DNA of 28,771 nucleotides, from positions 1-28,771 of IMG/VR virus record IMGVR_UViG_3300025309_000042; one strand, written 5' to 3'. The position numbers and the translations under genes are program-made. This document shows positions 6,712-14,380 of this stretch, piece after piece. A model generated the notes under the pieces. That model did no database searches. It had not been told where the DNA came from and saw only the letters and a list, made by a program, of their open reading frames with translations. Within the stretch, counting starts at the first letter, position 1; every line of letters begins with the position of its first letter. Source of the DNA: a virus.

Positions 6712-7355
6712 AGGATCATGTTTCCACACTCAACAACGAATTGCTTGATCACAACATCCGGACGAGTAACCGCGGTCCCAATGCAAATTGAGTGTGCGCC
6801 CAACCGTATCGCTTCCCGAAGATCGGATGCTGTCCTATAGCGCCCCTCTGCAATGACCGGGGATGACAGCGTCTCGGAGAGTTCTTTGAGCGCCTTGAAG
6901 TCCGGATCCTCTGAGAGGCGTCCCTGAGTTTGTTCTGTGTACCCGTAGAGCGTTGTCGCTATCGCAGCAACTCCGAGATCCTGCGCAACCTTCGAGGTCT
7001 CGATGGAATCCGCCTCGTAGATCAGCCTGGACCTGCCGTGGCCGTGATAGTCTCCGATCGCAGCGAGCGACTCGGTTGCCACGTAGTCGGCCCCGACAGA
7101 GAAGATCAGATCGCTCAGGCTTTTCTTTGGTGTGATGAGATGCCGGACCGCCTGGCTTCCGCCTTCCTTGATAATACCAATGACAGGTATCTCGATGCGG
7201 GTCTTTACGGCTTCGATGCGGCCGATACCTTCGATCTTGACCGCCACGGCGCCAGCATCCTCGGCCATGATTGCAAAATCGCAGACGCTGGGGATTGAGT
7301 CGAAGGCTGACCCGGGGGTTGGTTGAATCGAGATGATAATACCGCGCTTGAACAT
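6708..7355 (-). CDS. nanE: N-acylglucosamine-6-phosphate 2-epimerase
   Basis: The product is 215 residues, about the NanE length. The start is ATG 7355 behind AAGGAGGATGA. It has the TIM-barrel epimerase pattern: GIIISIQPTPGSAFD at the start, AEDAGAVAVKIEGI, EIPVIGIIKE, a later VGADYVATES, LGVAAIATTLYGYTEQT, SPVIAEGRY and GAHSICIGTAVTRP, all in NanE order. NanE interconverts GlcNAc-6-phosphate and ManNAc-6-phosphate, so it can supply the ManNAc precursor for sialic acid from host GlcNAc-6-phosphate. It is the first gene of the inserted cassette, about 85 bases after the major capsid stop. Confidence 0.88.
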   Translation of the reverse strand: MFKRGIIISIQPTPGSAFDSIPSVCDFAIMAEDAGAVAVKIEGIGRIEAVKTRIEIPVIGIIKEGGSQAVRHLITPKKSLSDLIFSVGADYVATESLAAIGDYHGHGRSRLIYEADSIETSKVAQDLGVAAIATTLYGYTEQTQGRLSEDPDFKALKELSETLSSPVIAEGRYRTASDLREAIRLGAHSICIGTAVTRPDVVIKQFVVECGNMIL

Positions 7356-7380
7356 TCATCCTCCTTGTCTTCTAAGGGGA

Positions 7381-7411
7381 TTGGGGGCGACCGCCTGTCA
7401 GCCGCCCCCAA
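7381..7411 (-). other. Strong stem-loop between capsid gene and sugar cassette
   Basis: A perfect 9-bp stem (TTGGGGGCG with CGCCCCCAA) closes a 13-base loop in the 84-base gap between the major capsid stop (7440) and the nanE start (7355). No run of U follows it, so it is not a standard intrinsic terminator. It could act as an RNA processing or 3'-end stabiliser that keeps capsid mRNA more abundant than the cassette mRNA, or as a leaky terminator. This is inference. Confidence 0.5.
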
Positions 7412-7439
7412 CGAATGACCTATCCGTTCCCCTTACAAA

Positions 7440-8882
7440 TTAGCTTGACGCCTGCAGCCCGCCGTAGACAAATGCCAGCGGCCGGAAAATCGGAAGCATG
7501 ATGCGCTCTTCTGCGCGAATCGCGACCATGTTCTGGATGAAGAACTTGTCGTGTGATTCCGAGACTGCGACGTTCGCCTCTTCCCGATCATACAGCGTCG
7601 CACCCAGACCGTAGGCACCACAGAGGGCGTTGCCCTGGAGCATGGACTCAGACTGCACAACGGGCAGCCCCCAGATGCGGCTTCCAAGCACTGCGTTGGG
7701 GTCGCCGATCAGATAGCGCAGATTGCCATCTTTCTCAAGCTCGACCTCCATCCAGTCCATTCCGTTGACCACAAACCCCGTCGCCGGGAACCGGGCCTGC
7801 ATTACCTGGCCGATCATCCGGCGCAGTCCATCGATACGGGTCTCGCCGGCAACTGGCGTAAAGACACCGGCAAGGAGCGTGATACCCTCGAGGTTCGGAG
7901 CAACACCCGAGCCGTAGAGGATCTGAAGCTCTTCCTCGAGCAACACCGAATACAGCAGCTGTGTGTCGATGAAGTTCCGGAGCAGTGGTGCGTCGGCAAG
8001 GATCTGCTTCGACGCCGGCAGCCAGGTCGCAATCGTCGAGGCAACAGCCTGTGCCTCTTCGAACTTCAGATCCGCCTTCGGCTTCTCGCTTCCCTCCGAG
8101 ACAACACCGGCGTTTCCGGTCAACTGTCCGGATGATCCCGAATCGGAGCCGAAGAACGTCGACCGGACATACTGGAGGAGAGGCGTCGAGATCGGCGTCA
8201 CTCCGAGCAGATCACGGATACGAAGCTGTTGGTTCGGAACGGGCTGGATGATACCGGGCACACGGAACGGAACAACAAGATCGCCGGCGCTTCCAGTTGT
8301 GCCGAGTACGTCTTTCCGGCCGAACGACTTCAGCGGAAAGCTGAGGCGCACTCCGGTCGGAACGTTCTTACCTTGCAGAGCAACGATCGACTCGTGTTTG
8401 GCGATAATACTTCCCGCCGTCTCAACAGGTCCAACACCCATAAGCTGACCCGCTTTGATCTTGATCTCGAGCTCGTCGACTCGTTTTGCGAATTCCTTCT
8501 TCTGGGCTTCGCGTGCTTCGTCTGCGAGTTTGCCGAAGTCCTTCAGGCGGTCTTCGATTTCCCTTTTCAGATCGGCAGTCGTGATACCTTTTTTCTGTGC
8601 CTCTTCGATTTCAGTCAGCTTGACAGAGATATCCGACCATGCCTTCTTCTGCTTTTCCAGCAGTGTCTTGATCTCTGTTTCGTCAATGACCTCGAACGCA
8701 AACGGCACAGGGACCCTCCGCACCCAGGTCTTGATGAGAGACCAGACGAAATGGAACTTCGAGGTGAGTGTGGTGTGAATCCAGAACAGCTTCATCGTCT
8801 TCGGAAGCTGGTACTCGTGGAACGCTGCGCCCGCCATTGGAACGAAGGCGAGCAGCATGATGAGCAGCAAGATGTACTTCAT
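7440..8882 (-). CDS. Major capsid protein (HK97 fold), with odd N-terminus
   Basis: The 480-residue frame ends in an HK97-type coat protein: a coiled-coil delta/scaffold segment (about residues 66-150), then SAGDLVVPFRVPGII, LLQYVRST, ASTIATWLPASKQILADAP, NFIDTQLLYSVLLEEELQIL, GFVVNGMDWMEVE and WGLPVVQSESM, the usual order of the family. Two starts are possible. ATG 8882 overlaps the protease stop (ATGA) and has AAGGGG upstream. GTG 8708 has CGGAGGGTCCCT directly before it and would give 422 residues, closer to a normal precursor. The first about 58 residues (MKYILLLIMLLAFVPMAGA) look like a signal peptide, which is unusual for a coat protein. The prohead protease should remove the delta domain. 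Confidence 0.9.
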   Translation of the reverse strand: MKYILLLIMLLAFVPMAGAAFHEYQLPKTMKLFWIHTTLTSKFHFVWSLIKTWVRRVPVPFAFEVIDETEIKTLLEKQKKAWSDISVKLTEIEEAQKKGITTADLKREIEDRLKDFGKLADEAREAQKKEFAKRVDELEIKIKAGQLMGVGPVETAGSIIAKHESIVALQGKNVPTGVRLSFPLKSFGRKDVLGTTGSAGDLVVPFRVPGIIQPVPNQQLRIRDLLGVTPISTPLLQYVRSTFFGSDSGSSGQLTGNAGVVSEGSEKPKADLKFEEAQAVASTIATWLPASKQILADAPLLRNFIDTQLLYSVLLEEELQILYGSGVAPNLEGITLLAGVFTPVAGETRIDGLRRMIGQVMQARFPATGFVVNGMDWMEVELEKDGNLRYLIGDPNAVLGSRIWGLPVVQSESMLQGNALCGAYGLGATLYDREEANVAVSESHDKFFIQNMVAIRAEERIMLPIFRPLAFVYGGLQASS

Positions 8883-9679
8883 GACGATACCCCTTTCTGT
8901 TTGGTGAATGACTCCATATCGCTTAGTTGCTTGCGAAGCGCTGAAGCGATCTCTGACCGCGTGGCCTTCGATGCGGCGGCGAGTGCAATTGCTTGCGAGT
9001 CGTCCGCATTCAGGCTCTGAACGAAATCCTTCATGCTCTGTTGAAATTGTCTGATCCAGATCTCCATCTGCATCGCCGTGTCATCCGTTACCGCGTCGGT
9101 GAGCGCCCTGTTGATGCTGTCGATCTGATCAAATGCTTTTGTCCAATCCTGCACAGACTTGAATCCGAGGAACGGCGTCTGATCGTTCGCTCCCCAGGTG
9201 ACGGCCGAACCGTCCCAGAGTCTGAGCTCGAGCAACCTGGTCGGTTTGTCTTGTGTGCGCTCCTGCTTGACCACATCATAGCCGATACTGTGCTCGTTGA
9301 TCACCTGATCCTGATAGAGGATCATGGTGTCTTTGCCGTAGCTCGTCTGGCTGATCGTCGATTCGAAATACAGCCCGAACTTGTCTTCCTTCAGCACTGA
9401 GGGGCGGCCGAGGAGAAGATCCGGCCGATGCTGGCGAAGAAACGCAACGCGCTTGGAACCGCCGGGCCCCCGCTCCCTGATCGTGCGCCGGAATGCCCCG
9501 GGCACCACGATCTCATTGTCGGAGTCGACGTTGTCGAAGGCCGAGAAGTAGCCGGTGATGATCCCGTTCTTTGTGTCGACGTCTTTGACCATGGACTTCA
9601 ATTCGCAATGCTGATGCGTCGCCATGCCCTTTCGCCGGTAGAGATCGCCCAGTTGCTCGAAACGAGATTGATTCTTCAT
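8879..9679 (-). CDS. Prohead maturation protease (HK97 family)
   Basis: The product is 266 residues. GYFSAFDNVDSDNEIVVPGA (43-62) is the typical 'GxAxxfxxxDsdgdxixPGAF' start of the U35 serine protease. H84 in FLRQHRPDLLLG and S131 in INEHSIGYDV are the likely catalytic His and Ser, and ELRLWDGSAVTWGAN supplies the third region. Residues after about 180 form a helical tail. The enzyme trims the scaffold domain of the coat protein inside the prohead and is then removed. It lies between the Mu F-like gene and the coat gene, the standard order, and its stop overlaps the coat ATG. Confidence 0.92.
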   Translation of the reverse strand: MKNQSRFEQLGDLYRRKGMATHQHCELKSMVKDVDTKNGIITGYFSAFDNVDSDNEIVVPGAFRRTIRERGPGGSKRVAFLRQHRPDLLLGRPSVLKEDKFGLYFESTISQTSYGKDTMILYQDQVINEHSIGYDVVKQERTQDKPTRLLELRLWDGSAVTWGANDQTPFLGFKSVQDWTKAFDQIDSINRALTDAVTDDTAMQMEIWIRQFQQSMKDFVQSLNADDSQAIALAAASKATRSEIASALRKQLSDMESFTKQKGVSS

Positions 9680-9682
9680 TGC

Positions 9683-10498
9683 TCAACCCTTCCTCAAATA
9701 ACCGATCGTACAACGACAATTGATGATGTTCCCTGCGCTCCCTGTCGGATCCCCGGGGAACTGAAGCTGCTCGACTCCGGAGGGGCGCATCGGCACGTCA
9801 AACACTCCGTCCAGCTCCGCTCCCTTCGAGTCCATGTGAAAGTGGTCGAACTCGTCTGTCGGCTTGAGGCCCCGTGTCGCATTGTCCCGGGTCGAGATCC
9901 ACTGCTTCTTCACGTTCGCACCCGAGGTCTTCGCCCCCATGAGCGATCCCCAGTTGGAGGCCGTGACAGTCTCGGTGTGAGCGATCACCATTGCCCGACC
10001 CATGGAGATCTGATCAAGCATCACGTTCGTCCTGATCGCATTCGCAATCTCTATCAGGCTCTTGCCCTGGTTCTCATCGATGACCGTCATGATGCGCCGT
10101 TTCGTGACGTCGTTGATTCCGACGATCTTGCTCTCTGTCTCCGGCGATGTCAGATATTCATTCACGAGCCTGTGCCACTGTGACTCCTGTGCCGGCGTTG
10201 CCTTGATCGATGCGAGGACCTTGCTGGCGAAGACCGGAGCGATCATCATATACAGCCGGTGATAGACCGCGGTGATGACCGGCTTTGATTTGTCGATTGC
10301 TTCTCCGACCGCCTGAGATGCAACATCCGGAGCAACAGCTTTCTCGATCGCATCGGCAGCAAGCTTCGCCTGCGTCCGGAGAGCTTTGCCGATCTTCACC
10401 TTCGCCCAGTAGATGTAGCGCTGGCGCTCGGCCTGTGTGCCGAGCCAGAGCATCCGCTTCTGTTCCTCAGATCTGTTTTCGATCGGCGTCCAGATCAA
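9683..10498 (-). CDS. Head morphogenesis protein (Mu gpF / SPP1 gp7 type)
   Basis: The product is 271 residues. RAMVIAHTETVTASNWGSL matches the 'RxxxIAxTExxxaxN' helix of the family. KKQWISTRDNATRG, the FDHFHM segment and LQFPGDPTGSAG ending in NCRC give the C-terminal 'W...D..TR..H ... ypgDP.gsa.n.iNCRC' signature. Members are minor head proteins bound near the portal, and some are ejected with DNA. The ATG overlaps the portal stop as ATGA. The N-terminal 130 residues are helical and more variable, as usual. Confidence 0.9.
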   Translation of the reverse strand: MIWTPIENRSEEQKRMLWLGTQAERQRYIYWAKVKIGKALRTQAKLAADAIEKAVAPDVASQAVGEAIDKSKPVITAVYHRLYMMIAPVFASKVLASIKATPAQESQWHRLVNEYLTSPETESKIVGINDVTKRRIMTVIDENQGKSLIEIANAIRTNVMLDQISMGRAMVIAHTETVTASNWGSLMGAKTSGANVKKQWISTRDNATRGLKPTDEFDHFHMDSKGAELDGVFDVPMRPSGVEQLQFPGDPTGSAGNIINCRCTIGYLRKG

Positions 10499-11898
10499 AG
10501 CCTGACTCCCGCTTTCTTGAGATATTCGATCGCTAGGGCGAGCTGCTCTTGCGGAGTGCTGCCCTGAGTCCCCGCGAGCAGGTCGCCCGGCCCGAAGATT
10601 TGTGCCCCGAGCGGAATGAATCTGACCTCACCCTCGTCTCCGATCTCAGGCTCTCCGATCTTCTTCAGCGCCTGGTTGATCGTGTAGAGTCCGCCGTCGA
10701 GTCCCTTCACAGCCCGGTCCATCACAGCCGTCCGCTCTTCCTGCAGGATCTCGATGCCGTTGATGTCGAAGTCCATCCAGATCGTATCCGGCTTCAGCTC
10801 CCATTGCGGCACGAGCCACTGATTAAGTCCGTCCCTCAATGCCGCCATCTCGGGGATGATCTTGCCGAAATAGAAATACCGGATCGCTTCGGGCATGCTG
10901 TTGTAGGTTTTATGCTCCGAGTCACCGAGCAGCTCCGGAGGCATTTCGAAACCCATGGCGATCTGCTGCGCCGAGATCTTGAAGCCATTGATCCAGTCGA
11001 CGTCTTTCGGGTTGTAGGCGATATCCTGCCACTTGATATCCGATCCGACGATGACTGGAAGGCCCCGGTTCTCGCCCCCCTGGTCCTCAATGAACTGTTC
11101 ACGAATCTGCTGTCGCTTGTCCTTGTCGGTTGACTTCAGACCCAGGATGCTGAGGATGCCCGGGATCCGGAAAAGATTCTGCACGAGCGTCGTATTCGTC
11201 TCGGTGAACGAGTTGGTCATCGTCACTTGTTTTAGCAGCACCTCGATCGGCGAGAGTCCGATGCGCGTGCCCGTAAGCCGTGGATCGAAGTATCTGAGGT
11301 GCAGCACGTCTTCCTTCGGGACCGGCTTGTTGTGGAATTCGTAGCCGTCGATCGGCGCCGGGTACGGCCCCGCCTTTACTTTCACCACCGAGGGCGACAT
11401 GGGGAAGATCGATTTGATCTTGCCCTTCTCTTCACCCGTGTCGAGACGGCCGCCCCAGATGAACGCGTTGCCCATGATATGCTTGAAGGCAATCACACTC
11501 TCCACGAACTCACTCCAATTCTGCAGGTAGTTCGGCTTGTAAAACAGGTCGTTGAGTGGATGTGTGTCGTTGGCTTCGAGTGCCTCATCCTTCAGGCGGC
11601 GACCTTCTTCAGACGCTCTTGATTTCCCGTCGAGCGATTTGAACCGGGCGAGCGCTTTCCCATTCGTGATGTTGTAGATCCGCCAGGGGATGGCCGCGCA
11701 CTTTGTCGTGATCTGCCTGATCGCCGAGAATACGTAGACATTCTCAGCGTAGCCCTTCTCAGCAAACGACTCCGGGTCGCTGTGCATCCAGACAGTATGA
11801 AACGTCGGATAGTTGGAGAAGAACGTGAACCGATTCGAAAACGGAATCAGCTCTTTCACTCGTTGCCAGATGCTGCGTGGTTTTTGCATGGTCATCAT
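10495..11898 (-). CDS. Portal protein (HK97 family)
   Basis: The product is 467 residues. AEKGYAENVYVFSAIRQITT is the usual N-terminal 'a..~~~vyaci~~ia~~~a~lp' segment. NYLQNWSEFVESVIAFKHIM and GNAFIWGGRL follow, then VPKEDVLHLRYFDPR with GLSPIEVLLKQV, and late GFEMPPELLGDS. The stem and clip layout is that of the dodecameric DNA-entry portal. Two starts, ATG 11898 and ATG 11889, are possible. The second is better spaced from the AAGGG that overlaps the terminase stop. It is placed between large terminase and the Mu F-like gene, as expected. Confidence 0.93.
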   Translation of the reverse strand: MMTMQKPRSIWQRVKELIPFSNRFTFFSNYPTFHTVWMHSDPESFAEKGYAENVYVFSAIRQITTKCAAIPWRIYNITNGKALARFKSLDGKSRASEEGRRLKDEALEANDTHPLNDLFYKPNYLQNWSEFVESVIAFKHIMGNAFIWGGRLDTGEEKGKIKSIFPMSPSVVKVKAGPYPAPIDGYEFHNKPVPKEDVLHLRYFDPRLTGTRIGLSPIEVLLKQVTMTNSFTETNTTLVQNLFRIPGILSILGLKSTDKDKRQQIREQFIEDQGGENRGLPVIVGSDIKWQDIAYNPKDVDWINGFKISAQQIAMGFEMPPELLGDSEHKTYNSMPEAIRYFYFGKIIPEMAALRDGLNQWLVPQWELKPDTIWMDFDINGIEILQEERTAVMDRAVKGLDGGLYTINQALKKIGEPEIGDEGEVRFIPLGAQIFGPGDLLAGTQGSTPQEQLALAIEYLKKAGVRL

Positions 11899-11901
11899 CC
11901 C

Positions 11902-13533
11902 TTACAGTCGACCGACAAAGATATCTTTTGCCGTTGCCATCCATCCGCGCCGGACAAGATTCCAATACATCACGGCGTCACCCTTGTTCGGGGACCGGCC
12001 GAGCCGCTTCTTAATTGCTTCCTTCGCCTCGATGCAGATTTTACCCGAACGGGTTTCCCACGTCGGCGTGCAGAGGTCGTTAAAAAGTTCCTTGTCGTAC
12101 GGCAGCACGAGGTGAGAGTCGGGCCGTTCGAGATCACGAGCGAGGATCCACCACCCCTGAGAGCGGAGGCAGTTGAAGATCTCGTGCATCTTCTGCTCGG
12201 TGTCGGGAAGTTCGATCTGTCCGCCTCCGGACTGGATGTTGACGATCTCTTCGCCAAGCTCATACATCTTGTTCACCGTCGAAGCCCCTACCCCCACGCC
12301 ATCGATGCCGACATAGCCGGCGTCGATCTTCTTCAGCTGCATCCGGGAGTAGACTTGGCTGGTTGCCAGGAGGTCCGCACGCGGGCAGGGGAAGGCGTCA
12401 ACCACTTCCAAACAACTACCCACTCCTTCGGCGATAGCAGCGTCATCACCGGCTTCTGAGTTTGCCACGTCAACGCCGAGGGCGCGCTCGCCTTTCAACG
12501 CCTGATCCGGATGACGCCGTGATGCTCGTTCGCACCACTCCCACTTGATCAGCGAGTGCGCGCCTTGCGCCGGCGAGATGCCTTTGGCCCGGGAGAGATA
12601 CAGCGGATGATTCTCGTTCTTGTTGTAGCCGTCGAGCAGCGTCTTCAAACCGATCTCCGTCTGCGCGCCGGGGATGAAATTGGGATCCTTGAGCACGACA
12701 TTCGGATGATCGAAGCCGGAGATCCGGATCGACTTCACCCGGTCCATCCTGCAGAATTCATGGAGCGTGTCGCCTTGATGATCGGGATTGCCGAAGGCAA
12801 CGATGATATTGTGGGGTGCGCTCATTCGGTCTTTGATTGCGGTCATGACAGCTTCGGCGACGCCAGGTGTCTCTTCGAAGATGATGAGGAGGTGTTCGCC
12901 GTGGATGCCCTGAGCTTTCGTCGCGCTGGTTTGAATCTCTGACGCTTTGACGCCGGCGGTGAACTGTGAAGCCTCCCACACTTCCGGCCGTGGATCGAGC
13001 CGGAGTTCCTTCGACATCATCTCGCCCTTGCCGAAGGCCGGGAATTTCAGATTGAGCTCGCGCCAGATCCCTTTCGCAAGCTGGTCTTCTTTCGGCGCGA
13101 TCGTGATGACCCTCGACTGAAAGAAATTCTCAAGGAACCAGAAGATCAGAGCTGCACCGACGAACGTCTTGCCGACACCGACCGCCGACTCAACGCCGAC
13201 CCAGTGTGACTCGGCGACGTATTCGAGGATCTTCGCCAGGGGATCGACATCGCCGTCCCATTTGTGTGTTGCATACTGCGGGAGGGTGCTCCACTGAATG
13301 GTCTCGCGTCTGATCCTCAAACGATCGACAATGTAATCGATCGGGTGCGTCTGGTAGTAGGTGACTCGTTCACGTTCGGCCGCTTCACGCATCTGGCGAT
13401 CGAGGTGAGCTGTTTCATTCTCGATCCGTCTCCGCAATTCAAGCTCGGCCGCCGCGCGTACGCGCAGGGTGTCACTTATCTGAATTCTGCTGGAGGACAA
13501 TACCCGGGTCCTCGCCTGCTCGTATCCGTTCAA
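11902..13533 (-). CDS. terL: Terminase large subunit
   Basis: About 543 residues if TTG 13533, preceded by AAAGGAACAAC, is used. TTG 13563 is also in frame, and the gene overlaps the end of the small subunit gene either way. ESAVGVGKT (about 115-123) is the Walker A site and HLLIIFEETPGV (about 214-225) the Walker B with catalytic Glu. The C-terminal nuclease domain shows ALGVDVANSEAGDD, GIDGVGVGAS and a last GDAVMYWN, giving the three metal-binding Asp residues. The enzyme cuts and pumps DNA into the prohead through the portal. Confidence 0.92.
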   Translation of the reverse strand: MNGYEQARTRVLSSSRIQISDTLRVRAAAELELRRRIENETAHLDRQMREAAERERVTYYQTHPIDYIVDRLRIRRETIQWSTLPQYATHKWDGDVDPLAKILEYVAESHWVGVESAVGVGKTFVGAALIFWFLENFFQSRVITIAPKEDQLAKGIWRELNLKFPAFGKGEMMSKELRLDPRPEVWEASQFTAGVKASEIQTSATKAQGIHGEHLLIIFEETPGVAEAVMTAIKDRMSAPHNIIVAFGNPDHQGDTLHEFCRMDRVKSIRISGFDHPNVVLKDPNFIPGAQTEIGLKTLLDGYNKNENHPLYLSRAKGISPAQGAHSLIKWEWCERASRRHPDQALKGERALGVDVANSEAGDDAAIAEGVGSCLEVVDAFPCPRADLLATSQVYSRMQLKKIDAGYVGIDGVGVGASTVNKMYELGEEIVNIQSGGGQIELPDTEQKMHEIFNCLRSQGWWILARDLERPDSHLVLPYDKELFNDLCTPTWETRSGKICIEAKEAIKKRLGRSPNKGDAVMYWNLVRRGWMATAKDIFVGRL

Positions 13534-13921
13534 GTTGTTCCTTTGAGCATTGGGTAGGATCAAACACTCCGACGAAGCCGCTGTGCTTCATCTGATCGAC
13601 AAACAAACCTTTGAGCTTTGCGATGCTGTCTTCGATGTCGAGCGCGACTTTGAGCTGTCCCTTTGCCAGAGCTTTCCGGGCCAGACGTTCCCGGCGGGCG
13701 ATATGCTTCTTGAGTTCTTTGAGGCGGTCCGGTTCATACTCTTCCTCGATCTCTCTTGTCGCTCTGGCGATGTATCGATCGACGATGCGCGGCCTTACTC
13801 CATACACTTTCGCACAGTACTGCACGATGAGGTAGCGAGTGTTCCAGGTGAGAAGCAGCTCCTTGACCTTCTCGATACGCTCAAGCATCTGCACTTTTGT
13901 TGCTTTGTGGCCCACATCCAC
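13472..13921 (-). CDS. terS: Terminase small subunit
   Basis: The product is 149 residues. The N-terminal half carries a helix-turn-helix-like region (RYLIVQYCAKVYGVRPRIVD and following RYIARATREIEEE), then a long basic helical segment (KKHIARRERLARKALAKG) and a C-terminal tail that would contact the large subunit. Its position directly before terL and the DNA-binding character support the call. The ATG at 13921 has GGAAGGACAAGTGG upstream. It is the first gene after the promoter-terminator switch region. Confidence 0.85.
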   Translation of the reverse strand: MDVGHKATKVQMLERIEKVKELLLTWNTRYLIVQYCAKVYGVRPRIVDRYIARATREIEEEYEPDRLKELKKHIARRERLARKALAKGQLKVALDIEDSIAKLKGLFVDQMKHSGFVGVFDPTQCSKEQLERIRAGEDPGIVLQQNSDK

Positions 13922-13936
13922 TTGTCCTTCCGTACA

Positions 13937-13979
13937 AAATAAAAACCCCGGTCGTGCCCGTGCACGGGTCCGGGGTTTT
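13937..13979 (-). terminator. Strong Rho-independent terminator upstream of terS
   Basis: The minus strand reads AAAACCCCGG, an 18-base interior holding the palindrome CCCGTGCACGGG, then CCGGGGTTTT and on into TTTTTATTTT. The 10-bp GC-rich stem with a U-rich 3' side is a textbook intrinsic terminator for leftward transcription. It lies 16 bases upstream of the terS start and downstream of the candidate promoter at 14021-14049, so transcripts from that promoter and from the early region both meet it. The stem also has some T residues on the plus-strand side, but no genes there need it. Confidence 0.85.
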
Positions 13980-13993
13980 AGGAGGAGAATACT

Positions 13994-14014
13994 GGTTGAT
14001 GGATCAGATCAACC
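13994..14014 (-). promoter_or_regulatory. Inverted repeat at the predicted transcription start
   Basis: GGTTGAT and ATCAACC form a perfect 7-bp inverted repeat around a 7-base centre. Its right edge falls about seven bases past the -10 box, that is at the predicted +1. It could be a repressor operator or the first stem of the leader RNA. Nothing in the sequence decides between these. Confidence 0.4.
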
Positions 14015-14020
14015 GATGCA

Positions 14021-14049
14021 ATGATAACGATTTGCTAAAGGTTCGTCAA
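14021..14049 (-). promoter_or_regulatory. Sigma70-type promoter for late genes
   Basis: On the minus strand TTGACG (14049-14044) and TATCAT (14026-14021) are separated by exactly 17 bases, with one mismatch in the -35 and one in the -10 box. It lies in the 129-base non-coding gap between the last early gene and terS and points toward the terminase and virion genes. The sequence downstream holds an inverted repeat and then a terminator before the first gene. Confidence 0.75.
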
Positions 14050-14050
14050 C

Positions 14051-14266
14051 CTAAGTTTTAGAGTAAGTTCCATTATGCTTCTGTTTGCCATAGTTCTTCC
14101 ACACTGCGATGAGCTTGATCGTGTCGCGTTTGAGGCACCAAGCCTTGTTTTCTTTGGAGCAAAAGATTGCATCGATCGCATTATCGCTCGTTAGCCCCCT
14201 TACCCGACGCAATCTCTCGTATTGTTCACGAATCTCCGCGTTCCGCTTTTCCCTGGCTTCGCTCAT
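14051..14266 (-). CDS. Small basic phage protein (71 residues)
   Basis: ATG 14266 with GGAAAGCGAA upstream gives a protein beginning MSEAREKRNAEIREQYERLR. The N-terminal half is a charged helix. The second half (TSDNAIDAIFCSKENKAWCL) could be a small helix-turn-helix-like fold. A GTG at 14359 would extend it by 31 residues but has no ribosome binding site. It is the last gene before the late promoter, where phages often encode late regulators. A regulatory role is only a guess from position. The function is not recognised. Confidence 0.6.
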   Translation of the reverse strand: MSEAREKRNAEIREQYERLRRVRGLTSDNAIDAIFCSKENKAWCLKRDTIKLIAVWKNYGKQKHNGTYSKT

Positions 14267-14348
14267 TTCGCTTTCCTTTCCCGCCGCCGCATCAAGGGCG
14301 GTTGTGCTTCTCGTATCGCACCTCGCGACTGGTTTCCTACTCAGAACA

Positions 14349-14363
14349 ATGCGTTTCACGCAT
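14349..14363. repeat. Short perfect inverted repeat in an intergenic gap
   Basis: ATGCGT and ACGCAT surround a 3-base centre in the 114-base gap between the PolX-like gene stop (14381) and the next start (14266). It may be a small hairpin or a protein site. No U run follows. The remainder of this gap shows nothing else convincing. Confidence 0.35.
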
Positions 14364-14380
14364 CGGCGGGGATTTTTGGT

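Noticed and set aside
14000-14062. Tiny plus-strand ORF (20 residues) after AGGAGG near the late promoter
   Set aside because: The spacing of about 13 bases from AGGAGG to ATG is too long, no plus-strand promoter is evident, and the region is explained by the minus-strand control signals.
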